From NCBI GenBank assembly GCA_964581115.1, contig CAZOMY010000001.1:124001-188000 (forward strand): a DNA stretch of 64,000 nt, written 5' to 3'. Below the pieces are notes generated by a model, which saw only the letters and a list, made by a program, of their open reading frames with translations, made no database searches and had not been told where the DNA came from. The DNA is from 2-02-FULL-55-14 sp964581115 (GTDB lineage Bacteria > Bacteroidota > Ignavibacteria > UBA10030). A program made the position numbers and the translations under genes. Of this stretch, positions 16,172-24,470 are shown in pieces; within the stretch, counting starts at the first letter, position 1; every line of letters starts with the position of its first letter.

Positions 16172-16720
16172 TTATCGCGGCAGAGCCGAGAGCACAGCTT
16201 GCAGTGCTTCGAAATCGGCGTCATCCCGGACGGAGTAGTCGAGGTCGGCGTAAACAATCCGGCCTTGTCGGTCCACCACGAACACGGTCCGTCGGTTGTA
16301 TCCGGTCGAAGGATTGTAGCTATGGTATGCCTTCGCCACGGCGTGATCGTGGTCGCTCAGCAGACGGAAGGGAAGGTCGAGTTCCTTGGCCCAGGCATGG
16401 TGTGAATAGACATAGTCGCCGCTGATCGCCAGCACGTCGACGTCCAGGCGCTTAAATGTGGCAATGTCGTCCCGGAAGCTGCACACTTCCCGCGTGCATC
16501 CACCGCTCCAGTCAGCGGGGTAGAAGGCGAGCAGGACCCTGCGCTTGGCGACGTGCGTTGCGAGTTGCAGCGGAGAGAAGGCGATCGAGTCGCGGGTGGC
16601 GTATCGCAGGGAGAAGTCGGGCGCCTGTTGGCCCACCTCGATCTGGGCCTGGGCGAGGGACGCCGTGAAGACGATCGGCCAAAGAGCGGCCCAGCGATGG
16701 GGTCTTGTTGTGGAGTTCAT
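16172..16720 (-). CDS. Exported peroxiredoxin (AhpC/TSA family)
   Basis: A 182-aa thiol peroxidase. Residues 1-25 form a signal peptide (ALWPIVFTASLAQAQ). The thioredoxin-fold core has the active-site segment FYPADWSGGCTREVCSFRDD, with peroxidatic Cys after SGG and a second Cys five residues later, as in Bcp/PrxQ proteins. A periplasmic role in peroxide reduction follows. It is unlike the cytoplasmic peroxiredoxin at 9148, which lacks a signal. It is first in the minus-strand unit leading to rof and the propeller, and divergent from the TonB cassette. Confidence 0.88.
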   Translation of the reverse strand: MNSTTRPHRWAALWPIVFTASLAQAQIEVGQQAPDFSLRYATRDSIAFSPLQLATHVAKRRVLLAFYPADWSGGCTREVCSFRDDIATFKRLDVDVLAISGDYVYSHHAWAKELDLPFRLLSDHDHAVAKAYHSYNPSTGYNRRTVFVVDRQGRIVYADLDYSVRDDADFEALQAVLSALPR

Positions 16721-16791
16721 GTATCAAAAATACGCCACGATCACCGCAGAAGCAAAGGGAGTGGTAATGCCTGCAGAAGCGGGAGTCCCGG

Positions 16792-16820
16792 TTGCAGTTC
16801 AGTCCGTCGGGCGCTATATT
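16792..16820 (+). promoter_or_regulatory. Possible promoter of the TonB cassette
   Basis: TTGCAG (16792-16797), a 17-base spacer, then TATATT (16815-16820). The -10 box equals that of the strong promoter before the Lrp gene; the -35 is weaker. It would place the transcript start only a few bases from the ATG at 16826, implying a leaderless start or use of the in-frame ATG at 16859. Confidence 0.35.
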
Positions 16821-16825
16821 TTGTT

Positions 16826-17167
16826 ATGGTACGTCATTTCGAACGCACGAGTGTGGTGATGTTGATCGCGTTGGTGCTCGGGGTCACCGAGGCCTCGCTG
16901 ATCCATCACCATCCGTTCCGCATTTGGCCCGTGGCGGCGGAAGCACTCATGGCGAACGATGCCAACGCCTCCGCGGGGGGGCGTTCTGCGATCGTCGGCC
17001 ATGTCTGTGCCCTGTGTGTCGTCGGACTCCAAGGGATGGAACCGCCGACGGCAACGAGCCGCGTTCCCGCCTCACCGACTCCATCGCCGTTGGCGGACCC
17101 GCCGACGGTCATCGACCTCTCAACCTGCACCGGCTCAAACTCGAAACGCGGCCCGCCCGCAGCTTGA
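16826..17167 (+). CDS. Small exported protein with HHH and HVCALC motifs, first gene of the TonB cassette
   Basis: A 113-aa protein (102 aa if the ATG at 16859 is used). It has a signal-anchor-like hydrophobic segment (VVMLIALVLGV), then IHHHPF, a short loop and GHVCALCVVG. It ends in a Pro/Ser/Thr-rich tail. The histidines and the Cys-x-x-Cys suggest metal binding at the cell surface or periplasm. I do not recognise a named family. It lies 88 bases before a TonB-dependent receptor on the same strand. The coding call rests on the signal segment and on context; the N-terminus is uncertain. Confidence 0.55.
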   Translation: MVRHFERTSVVMLIALVLGVTEASLIHHHPFRIWPVAAEALMANDANASAGGRSAIVGHVCALCVVGLQGMEPPTATSRVPASPTPSPLADPPTVIDLSTCTGSNSKRGPPAA

Positions 17168-17255
17168 GCATACCCGTGTCTTGAACCCCGCGCACGCCCG
17201 GACGTATCGGTCCGTGGTCCGTCGCGCCGCTGTTGCATCACGTCCACTTCATCCC

Positions 17256-19580
17256 ATGCGATCGATCATCGTGGCGATCGTTGGTCTGACATTGTCCGTG
17301 TGTCCATCGCTCACGGGTCAACCATCGATGACATATCGTCTTTCGGGCGTCGTGCGCGATAGCGCCACCGGCTCGCCGCTGGATGGAGCAAGCGTGTACG
17401 TCGTTCACGCTCGATCGGGCACTCTTACGGATGTCGACGGGCGGTTCGACTTCCCCGCCCTGCAGAGCGGACGCCATGAGATCATCGTGCGGATGGTGGG
17501 ATACGCCGAAGCGCGTCGAACGTTCGTGCTCGCCGCGAATGCCGAGCTGGAGTTCCCATTGATCCAGGTCGACATTGCGATGAAGGGATTGACCATCACG
17601 GGCGCCATGGATAAGGCGGGGTTGATGGGTTCGAATCGTGCCATCAGCGTGGTCGGCGCCGACGATCTTCATCGCCTGCGCGGTCAGACCCTAGGCGAAG
17701 CGCTGGACCATCTGCCAGGGGTCACGTTGATCTCGACCGGTCCCTCGATCACCAAGCCCGTCATCCGCGGCCTGCATAGTCAGCGGATCGTGCTGTTGAA
17801 TGCCGACCTCCGACAAGAAGGGCAACAGTGGGGCGCAGAACATGCACCCGAGATCGACCCCTTCGCCGGAGAAGGCATCGAGGTCGTCAAGGGCCCCGCG
17901 AGCGTTGAGTACGGGGCGGAGGCGATCGGTGGCGTGGTGCGTATCATTCCGCGAGAGCTGCGACGTGTGCGGGGACATGAGGCAGAATTTCATCTGAGTG
18001 CCTTTTCCAACAATGCTCAAGGTGCTATGTCGGGTTGGGTGGAAGGAGCCTCCGACGTTCTCTCGGGACTCGCCTGGCGATTGCAGGGAAGTGCGCGACG
18101 AGCGGGAGATGCACGGGCGCCTTCGTACGGACTTGCCAACACCGCCTTCGCAGAGCTGGACGGTGCGCTGACGTTCGGCTACGTCTTCGAAACGGGCGAG
18201 GTCTCGGCGCACCTGAGCCGATTCACGACGGAGTTGGGCGTTTTCCAGGGCTCGCATATCGGCAATGTCACGGACCTTCGTCGGGCGATCGCAAGCGAAC
18301 GTCCGCTCGTGGAACGACCGTTCAGCTATGAGATCACGATGCCGAAGCAGGTCATCAGCCACGACCTCGCGGCCTTTCGGGCACGAACAACGCTTGCGGG
18401 CGTCGGCTCGCTCGACGTACGGCTGGGACGACAGCAGAATCACCGGCGGGAGTATGACGCCTTGCGGATCTTCGGGCAACTGCAGACGAGGCCCGGCTTC
18501 GACCTGACGCTCACGAGCACGACGGCGGATGTGAAGCTAATGCATGTACCGGTGGGGTCGTTGACGGGAACGATCGGGTTGAGCGGCACCCGGCAGGGGA
18601 ACGTGAGCGAGGGCACGACGCGACTGATACCGAATTTCCGCGCCCACAACGCCGGCCTGTTTATGATCGAGGAATGGAGTCGCGAAGCGCTCCGCGTGTC
18701 GGGCGGTGCGCGTGTGGACTGGAGACAACTCGACGTCTATCGCTTCTCAGGCGTTGCCGTCGAAAAGACCACAGCGACGTATTCGAACGTAACCGGTGCG
18801 CTGGGAGCACAGTGGCAATTCCATCCGACGTGGTCTTTGGGGGCGAATCTTGGGAGCGCTTGGCGTCCGCCAAGCCTGAACGAGCTCTACAGCGATGGCG
18901 TCCATCATGGCTCAGCCCAGTATGAGATCGGCGACCCCACGCTTCAGAACGAGCGGAGCACGTCGCTCGACATAACGGTCCGGCATATCGGCGATCGAGC
19001 CCATGTTGACGCTAGTCTCTTCCTCAACAGGATCAATGGCTTCATTTCGCTCTTCCCGAGGCCCGAGCCCACGCTGACGGTCCGGGGCGCATTCCCGACC
19101 TTTCGGTACCGCCAGGATGATGTCGTCATGCACGGCGTCGACGGCTCTGTGGAGTGGCACGTCTCCGGCCTCATGCGATTGGGCCTGACGCTCTCTGCCG
19201 TTCGCGGAACGCTGGTGTGGACGAAGGAGCCGATGCTCTTTGTGCCCGGCGATCGGGGGAGATTTCTCATCCACATCGAACTGCCGGATCGCTGGGGCCT
19301 GACCGGCTCGTATCTCGAAACCACGGTGACCGCAGTGCGCCGCCAGACCCGCTTTCCCGTCAACGTCGATTATGCCGACCCTCCACCCGGCTACGCCTTG
19401 CTCGACATCGAGACCGGCACGCACCTGCATTGGGGAGAGCAGGTCATCGATCTGACATTGTCCGTCCGGAACGTTCTCGATACGGCGTTCCGCGATTATC
19501 TCAGTCGTTACCGCTACTTCACGGATGACCCCGGTCGATCCTTCGTTGTACGCGTGAGCACCAGATGGGGTCGCCCGTGA
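17256..19580 (+). CDS. TonB-dependent outer membrane receptor with carboxypeptidase-regulatory-like domain
   Basis: A 774-aa protein. A signal peptide (residues 1-22) is followed by a CarboxypepD_reg-like beta-sandwich (about 27-105: LSGVVRDSATGSPLDGASVYV...GTLTDVDGRFDFP). The plug has GEALDHLPGV, KPVIRGLHSQRIVLLN, the striking GQQWGAEHAPEIDPF, and VVKGPASVEYGAEAIGG. A 22-strand barrel follows, ending in an aromatic-rich strand. I start at ATG 17256 because the signal peptide begins there. The plug motif and the upstream His/Cys protein suggest a metal or metal-chelate substrate, but siderophore, cobalamin and others are not excluded. Confidence 0.92.
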   Translation: MRSIIVAIVGLTLSVCPSLTGQPSMTYRLSGVVRDSATGSPLDGASVYVVHARSGTLTDVDGRFDFPALQSGRHEIIVRMVGYAEARRTFVLAANAELEFPLIQVDIAMKGLTITGAMDKAGLMGSNRAISVVGADDLHRLRGQTLGEALDHLPGVTLISTGPSITKPVIRGLHSQRIVLLNADLRQEGQQWGAEHAPEIDPFAGEGIEVVKGPASVEYGAEAIGGVVRIIPRELRRVRGHEAEFHLSAFSNNAQGAMSGWVEGASDVLSGLAWRLQGSARRAGDARAPSYGLANTAFAELDGALTFGYVFETGEVSAHLSRFTTELGVFQGSHIGNVTDLRRAIASERPLVERPFSYEITMPKQVISHDLAAFRARTTLAGVGSLDVRLGRQQNHRREYDALRIFGQLQTRPGFDLTLTSTTADVKLMHVPVGSLTGTIGLSGTRQGNVSEGTTRLIPNFRAHNAGLFMIEEWSREALRVSGGARVDWRQLDVYRFSGVAVEKTTATYSNVTGALGAQWQFHPTWSLGANLGSAWRPPSLNELYSDGVHHGSAQYEIGDPTLQNERSTSLDITVRHIGDRAHVDASLFLNRINGFISLFPRPEPTLTVRGAFPTFRYRQDDVVMHGVDGSVEWHVSGLMRLGLTLSAVRGTLVWTKEPMLFVPGDRGRFLIHIELPDRWGLTGSYLETTVTAVRRQTRFPVNVDYADPPPGYALLDIETGTHLHWGEQVIDLTLSVRNVLDTAFRDYLSRYRYFTDDPGRSFVVRVSTRWGRP

Positions 19581-19622
19581 GCGTCGCAGATCACTCAATC
19601 AGACTTTCATCGGAGAATATCC

Positions 19623-20186
19623 ATGCGTAACGTCTTCATCATCCTCCTGTTGAGCAGCCTCTACCTGATCCCCGCGTGCAACGAGAAGGATCCGACTTCA
19701 CCGGAAAACGAACTCGAGCATGAGGTCATCACATCGATCACCCTCGTCCTCCGCGACTCTGTGACATCGGCGGCACGAACGGCCTCCTGGAGAGACGCCG
19801 ACGGGCCCGGAGGTGCTGCACCTGTCGCCGATACGCTCGTCCTTGCCCCTGGCCGGACCTATCTTGGCGCCATCGTTCTTTTGAATGAGTCGGTTACGCC
19901 GACCGATACGCTCAATCACGAGATCGAGGGACAAGCCGATCAACACCAATTCTTCTATACTCCCACGGGAGGCCTCGTGGGGACTGTCACCATTGATCGT
20001 ACCGACCGCGACACGAACATTCCGCCTTTGCCGGTCGGTCTTGAGTTCAAGGTCCGGACGTCGCCGGGCGGACCTTTCAACGGCGGGATCAACATCGTTC
20101 TGAGCCACTACGAGGGCATTCCGAAGACTGCTGCGCCCGGGCCAGAGACTGATATTGACGTCACGATCGCCACGCGGGTGCAATGA
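19623..20186 (+). CDS. Lipoprotein found with TonB receptors (type 1 periplasmic-fold-like)
   Basis: A 187-aa lipoprotein. The lipobox is LIPAC at about residue 15-19. The mature part has the pattern E..EVITSITLVLRDS, DADGPGG, TLVLAPGRTYLGAIVLLNE, EGQADQHQFFY, SPGG and TDIDVTIATRV. I recall this pattern from Flavobacteria and relatives as a lipoprotein encoded beside TonB-dependent receptors; the exact family name is uncertain. It lies 42 bases after the receptor stop and probably works with it at the outer membrane. The HQFFY stretch offers His, Gln and Tyr as possible metal ligands. Confidence 0.78.
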   Translation: MRNVFIILLLSSLYLIPACNEKDPTSPENELEHEVITSITLVLRDSVTSAARTASWRDADGPGGAAPVADTLVLAPGRTYLGAIVLLNESVTPTDTLNHEIEGQADQHQFFYTPTGGLVGTVTIDRTDRDTNIPPLPVGLEFKVRTSPGGPFNGGINIVLSHYEGIPKTAAPGPETDIDVTIATRVQ

Positions 20187-20908
20187 TGCAAACCTCGGTG
20201 GAACAGGGAGCCATGCTGAGCGGTCGGCGTGTCGTTGTAGTCGGAGGCTCCGGCGCGGTCGGTTTGGAGGTGGTGAAGCATGCGGCCGCTTCGGGCGCGA
20301 AGGTGTTCGCCAGTCATGGTCCCGGCCGTGAGGATGTCGCACCTGGCGGAGACATCCGTTGGTCCCGCATCGATGTCACGCAGGAATCCACGGTCGTGCA
20401 ATTCTTCGAGGAAGCGAAGAGGCTGCTGGGCTCGGTGGACGTGGTCATCAACACGGTGGGTACGTATGCCGGGGGAGATCCCGTTGCGACACTCCCTGCC
20501 GACGTCTGGGATCGACTGATGACCTTGAATCTTCGTTCGGCATTTCTGGTCATGCGTGAGGCCATCAGAACGATGAACGGTCAGTCGTACGGACGGATCA
20601 TTCAGATCGCAGCACTGTCGGCTCTTGAACCTTCACAAGGCTCAGCGGCGTATGCAGTCTCGAAGGCCGCCATGGTCCATCTGGCTGAGATCGCCGCGCG
20701 GGAGACGGCAAACAGCGGGATCACGATCCACTCGATCGCTCCCCGGATCATCGACACGCCCGCGAATCGACGCGACATGCCAGGGGCCGACCGCTCGACT
20801 TGGGTACAGCCCTCAGAGATCTGCAAGGCGATCGATCGGCTTTGCGATCCGGCCATGACCCTCTCGGGCATGACGGTCCGATTGCCGGGAGGCGGCGTCG
20901 CTGAATGA
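20183..20908 (+). CDS. SDR-family oxidoreductase
   Basis: A 241-aa Rossmann-fold protein. The N-terminal VVVVGGSGAVGLEVV replaces the classical TGxxxGIG by GGSGAVG. NTVGTYAGG is at the NNAG position, and YAVSKAAM holds the catalytic Tyr/Lys. The ATG overlaps the lipoprotein stop, so it belongs to the same transcript as the TonB cassette. Function is unknown; it may be a dihydropteridine reductase-like or simply uncharacterised SDR. A good terminator follows. Confidence 0.82.
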   Translation: MMQTSVEQGAMLSGRRVVVVGGSGAVGLEVVKHAAASGAKVFASHGPGREDVAPGGDIRWSRIDVTQESTVVQFFEEAKRLLGSVDVVINTVGTYAGGDPVATLPADVWDRLMTLNLRSAFLVMREAIRTMNGQSYGRIIQIAALSALEPSQGSAAYAVSKAAMVHLAEIAARETANSGITIHSIAPRIIDTPANRRDMPGADRSTWVQPSEICKAIDRLCDPAMTLSGMTVRLPGGGVAE

Positions 20909-20927
20909 CGCAGGAACCAACTGTCCG

Positions 20928-20968
20928 GGCCCGTCCGAACTCGCAAGGGAACGGATGGGCCTTTGTTA
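20928..20968 (+). terminator. Intrinsic terminator after the TonB cassette
   Basis: GGCCCGTCCG (20928-20937) pairs with CGGATGGGCC (20952-20961) with one wobble pair and a 14-base loop, followed by TTTGTTATTCTT. It closes the transcript 20 bases after the SDR stop. Confidence 0.75.
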
Positions 20969-21040
20969 TTCTTGTGCGTGGAATCAATGGAAATTCCGGA
21001 CAGCTTTGCGTATTTTAAATGAAATTTGAAGACCTGCGAC

Positions 21041-21493
21041 ATGACCCTTACGGAACGCATCAACGACGACATCAAGGCCGCCATGAGATCAGGCGACCAG
21101 GTTCGGTTGAACACGGTCCGCTCCATTCGTGCGGTGCTCATTGAACTCTCCAAGCGGGGAACGGGAGCCATCACGCCCGACGAAGAAGTCCAGGCGTTGA
21201 TCGCCGCCGCCAAGAAGCGGAAGGAGGCGATCGAGATGTACGAGAAGGCTGGGCGCAAGGACCTCGCCGACACCGAACGTCAGGAGCTGGCGGTCATTCA
21301 AGGATACCTTCCACAACAACTGACGCGCGAAGAGGCCGAGGCCGTAATCCGTCGTGTGATCGCCGACACCGGGGCCTCAGGACCCAAGGACATGGGCAAG
21401 GTGATGGGGCCGGTGATGAAGGAATTAAAGGGTAGGATCGACGGAGCGGTCATCCAAGAGCTGGTCAAGTCGAAGCTGGGGAGCGGAGCGTGA
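21041..21493 (+). CDS. yqeY: GatB/YqeY domain protein
   Basis: A 150-aa protein with the full YqeY layout: LTERINDDIKAAMRSGD, NTVRSIRAVL, AAKKRKEAIEMYEKAGR, ELAVIQGYLPQQLTREE and DMGKVMGPVMKELKGRIDG. The fold is shared with the tail of amidotransferase subunit GatB and binds tRNA there; the free-standing protein has no proven enzyme activity. I start at ATG 21041; a TTG 15 bases upstream is also in frame. It overlaps the start of the CvpA-like gene and leads the mutS2 operon. Confidence 0.93.
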   Translation: MTLTERINDDIKAAMRSGDQVRLNTVRSIRAVLIELSKRGTGAITPDEEVQALIAAAKKRKEAIEMYEKAGRKDLADTERQELAVIQGYLPQQLTREEAEAVIRRVIADTGASGPKDMGKVMGPVMKELKGRIDGAVIQELVKSKLGSGA

Positions 21494-22095
21494 TCCTCGA
21501 CATTCTTCTTGGGGGATGGCTCATCGTTGCGACCTTACTAGGCCTGCGCGATGGCGTCGTACGCAAGGCAGTATCCGCCGTCATGACGATCGTCGCTTTG
21601 ATCCTCAGTCAGGTCTTCATGCGCGATGCGGCTGACATTCTGGTCGAAAGCGCCGGGGTGGATCCATCGAATGCGCCCGTCCTTGGCTCGTTGACCGTCT
21701 TTCTCGGCCTCATGACGATCCAGTCCCTCGTATATCGGTTTGCAACAGGTCCGTACAAGATCGGCGGCATCGGCGATCGGGTCGCCGGTAGCATCATCGG
21801 CTTGTTTCAAGGTGTGCTCTTTCTGAGCGGATTTCTGTTCCTGATGGCCATCATCGGCTTTCCGTCAAAGTCGTTCAAGCGCGACTCGCGCATCTACAAG
21901 AGCGTCGTCAATATCGCCCCCCAGATCCTCGACGAGGTGATGACGTTGGGACCGGAGACGCTCGAACAACTCAGGGAATTGTCGTCGCCCGGCTCTGAGG
22001 CCCTCGAGAAGGAGCGTCCGTCCCCGGCCCCGCGCCGGGTTCCGGCAGCTTCCAACCGCACGATCGATTCGCTGAGAGCCGCCGCGCGCCGGTGA
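21490..22095 (+). CDS. CvpA family membrane protein
   Basis: A 201-aa protein starting with GTG at 21490. Four hydrophobic helices occupy about residues 1-120 in the CvpA (colicin V production) pattern: short first helix, GLRDGVVRKAVS, and DRVAGSIIGLFQGVLFL. A polar C-terminal tail (about 135-201) follows. Genes of this family precede mutS2 in many bacteria. Molecular function is unknown; in E. coli CvpA affects purF expression and envelope tolerance. Its end overlaps the GTG start of mutS2 by four bases. Confidence 0.9.
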   Translation: MILDILLGGWLIVATLLGLRDGVVRKAVSAVMTIVALILSQVFMRDAADILVESAGVDPSNAPVLGSLTVFLGLMTIQSLVYRFATGPYKIGGIGDRVAGSIIGLFQGVLFLSGFLFLMAIIGFPSKSFKRDSRIYKSVVNIAPQILDEVMTLGPETLEQLRELSSPGSEALEKERPSPAPRRVPAASNRTIDSLRAAARR

Positions 22096-24470
22096 CCCCT
22101 CCGTCGCCTCCCTCGGACGATCCCCGCGTGGACCTCGCACTTCGAAAGCTCGAATTCCCGAAGGTCCTGGAACGCATCGCCCATCATGCGATGTCGTCCC
22201 CCGGTCGCGACGCTGTCATGCGGATCGAGCCCCTGCACGATCTCACCACCATCCGGCGTTGTCTCGACGAGACCAGTTCGGCGAAGGAGATCCTCGTCGA
22301 AGAGCATTCCGTTCCGCTCTCCAGCTTCCGCGATATCCGCCCCCATCTTCGGAAGACGCAGGTTGCGAATCAGGGTCTTGCCGCCGTCGAATTGCTTGAC
22401 GTTGCGCTCGTGCTTCGTACCTCGCGAGAGATGCATCTCTTCCTGAAGCGTCGGAGCACCCGGCACAACTCTCTGGCCCGCTTCGTTCCCGCCCTGCTGC
22501 TCGATCGCGTCGTCGAGTACAACATCTCGGAGGCGATCGACGAACAAGGCATGGTGCGCGACGGAGCCAGTCAGGAGTTGCGTCGGCTCCGTCACGACAT
22601 GGCCGCGACGCGCGACGGATTACACAAGCGTCTCGCTTCGATCCTCCGACGGGTGTCCGAACAGGAGTTCGCTCAGGACGAGATCATCACGACGCGCGAC
22701 GGCCGTCTCGTCATTCCGATCAAAGCGGAGTTCAAAGGACGCGTTCCCGGCTTCGTCCATTCTTCTTCCGCGAGCGGCGCCACCGTCTTTGTTGAACCGA
22801 CCGAAACGCTCGAATTGAACAACGCCTTGCGTGAGCTCCAACTCGCCGAGCAGCGTGAGATTCTCCGGATCCTGGCTGCGCTGACGGCCCAGGTCGCGGA
22901 AGTTCGTGAACCGCTGGAGCAGTCATACCATGCGTTGGTCGAGCTGGATGCCCTCTTTGCCAGCGCCCGGTATTCGATCGAGGTCGTGGGTCTTGCCCCC
23001 GAGATGAGCGAAACGCCGCTCGTTCGCATTGAAGACGGTCGTCACCCGGTGCTCCTTCAACGTCACGCACGGGCAGACGTCGTGCCCTTGTCGGTCAGCC
23101 TTGGCGGACACGAGACTGCCCTGGTCATCACAGGGCCAAATGCCGGCGGCAAGACCGTGGCGCTGAAGACGATCGGATTGTTGTGTGTATGCGCGGCTTG
23201 CGGACTGCACGTGCCGGCGGGATCTGGGACGGTCCTGCACCCGTTCCGACGGCTGTTTGTCGACATCGGCGACGACCAATCGATCGAGCAGGACCTGAGC
23301 ACGTTCAGCTCGCATCTCGTCCTTTTGCGAACGATCCTCGAAGGGGCGGACGAACATTCGCTGGTCCTGGTCGACGAGATCGGTGCAGGCACGGACCCCG
23401 AAGAGGGAAGCGCCCTCGCCATGGCCGTGCTCGATGAATTGCGCGCTCGCCGAGCGCTATGCGTCGCAACGACACACCAGGGATCCCTGAAAGCGTTCGC
23501 TCACAGCACAGAAAGCATTGCGAACGGCTCGATGGAGTTCGACCCGTCTACGTTGCGACCGACCTTTCGATTTCGACCCGGGGTGCCCGGGAGCAGCTAC
23601 GCATTGGAGCTGGCTGACAGGATCGGACTGCCGGCCGGGGTCCTTCAGCGGGCACGAGACCGCATGGGCTCGGAGAAGACCCGTCTGGAGTCGCTCTTGG
23701 TCGAACTCGACCGCCGCCGAAAGGAGATGACCGAGGCCCAAGACGTTCTGCGGCGTCGAACGGACGAGGCCGAACGAAAAGCAGCCGACTTGACCGAGCG
23801 ATTGAAGGCCCTGCGTGAAGAAACCAAAGCAGAGAAGGCCAGAGCCATCCGAGAGGCGCGCGAGATCGTCGCGAACGCGCGGAGAACGATCGAACAGGCC
23901 GTCCGCGACGTGCGCGAAAGCACCGGCGACCTGACAAAGATCAAGTCGGCACGCTCACAGGTGGATGCGCTGAAAGCAGAGCTGGAAGGGCGGGAACGGG
24001 AGATCGCTTCAACTATTCCGAACGAACACACAGACTTGCAACGGGGCGACCGGGTTCGATTGCGTGACGGAAGTTCGGAGGGAGAGATCGTCGAAGTCGA
24101 CGGAGATCGTGCGACGGTGCTGGTGGGTTCGATGCGCCTTCGAATGGACCTTCGTCAGCTGGTCCGTATGACCGGCAAAAGCTCTTCCGCCTCAGGCGGC
24201 CCGGTCACGCCGTTCGAATGGCCATCGGCCTCTCCCGACGTGGACGTCCGCGGGCTGACGGGGGATGAGGCCATCGCCCAAATCGAGCTGGCCCTTGAGC
24301 GTGCCGTGGTTGCCGGACTTCACCGCATTGACATCATCCATGGCAAAGGGACCGGCGCATTGCGCAAGCGTGTCACCGAGTATCTCAAAACCGCACCTCA
24401 CATACGCTCGCATCGGCTTGCCGATTGGAATGAAGGCGGCGCTGGCGTAACGGTGGTAGAGTTGGACTGA
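22092..24470 (+). CDS. mutS2: MutS2 ATPase/nuclease
   Basis: A 792-aa protein from a GTG start at 22092. It has MutS core and clamp domains (residues 1-300), the ATPase with Walker A GPNAGGKT (about 347-354) and Walker B LVLVDEIGAGTDPEEG (about 424-440), a long charged coiled coil (about 530-640), a KOW-like segment (RGDRVRLRDGSSEGEIVEVDG) and a C-terminal Smr nuclease domain (from about 715, VDVRGLTGDEA...IIHGKGTGALR). MutS2 acts on recombination intermediates and, in Bacillus, on stalled or collided ribosomes. Length and domains are complete. It overlaps accC-like by one base. Confidence 0.96.
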   Translation: MTPPSPPSDDPRVDLALRKLEFPKVLERIAHHAMSSPGRDAVMRIEPLHDLTTIRRCLDETSSAKEILVEEHSVPLSSFRDIRPHLRKTQVANQGLAAVELLDVALVLRTSREMHLFLKRRSTRHNSLARFVPALLLDRVVEYNISEAIDEQGMVRDGASQELRRLRHDMAATRDGLHKRLASILRRVSEQEFAQDEIITTRDGRLVIPIKAEFKGRVPGFVHSSSASGATVFVEPTETLELNNALRELQLAEQREILRILAALTAQVAEVREPLEQSYHALVELDALFASARYSIEVVGLAPEMSETPLVRIEDGRHPVLLQRHARADVVPLSVSLGGHETALVITGPNAGGKTVALKTIGLLCVCAACGLHVPAGSGTVLHPFRRLFVDIGDDQSIEQDLSTFSSHLVLLRTILEGADEHSLVLVDEIGAGTDPEEGSALAMAVLDELRARRALCVATTHQGSLKAFAHSTESIANGSMEFDPSTLRPTFRFRPGVPGSSYALELADRIGLPAGVLQRARDRMGSEKTRLESLLVELDRRRKEMTEAQDVLRRRTDEAERKAADLTERLKALREETKAEKARAIREAREIVANARRTIEQAVRDVRESTGDLTKIKSARSQVDALKAELEGREREIASTIPNEHTDLQRGDRVRLRDGSSEGEIVEVDGDRATVLVGSMRLRMDLRQLVRMTGKSSSASGGPVTPFEWPSASPDVDVRGLTGDEAIAQIELALERAVVAGLHRIDIIHGKGTGALRKRVTEYLKTAPHIRSHRLADWNEGGAGVTVVELD

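Noticed and set aside
16959..17255. Extended N-terminus for the TonB receptor
   Set aside because: The extra 99 residues are Arg/Ser-rich and overlap the small His/Cys gene in another frame. A good signal peptide begins at 17256.
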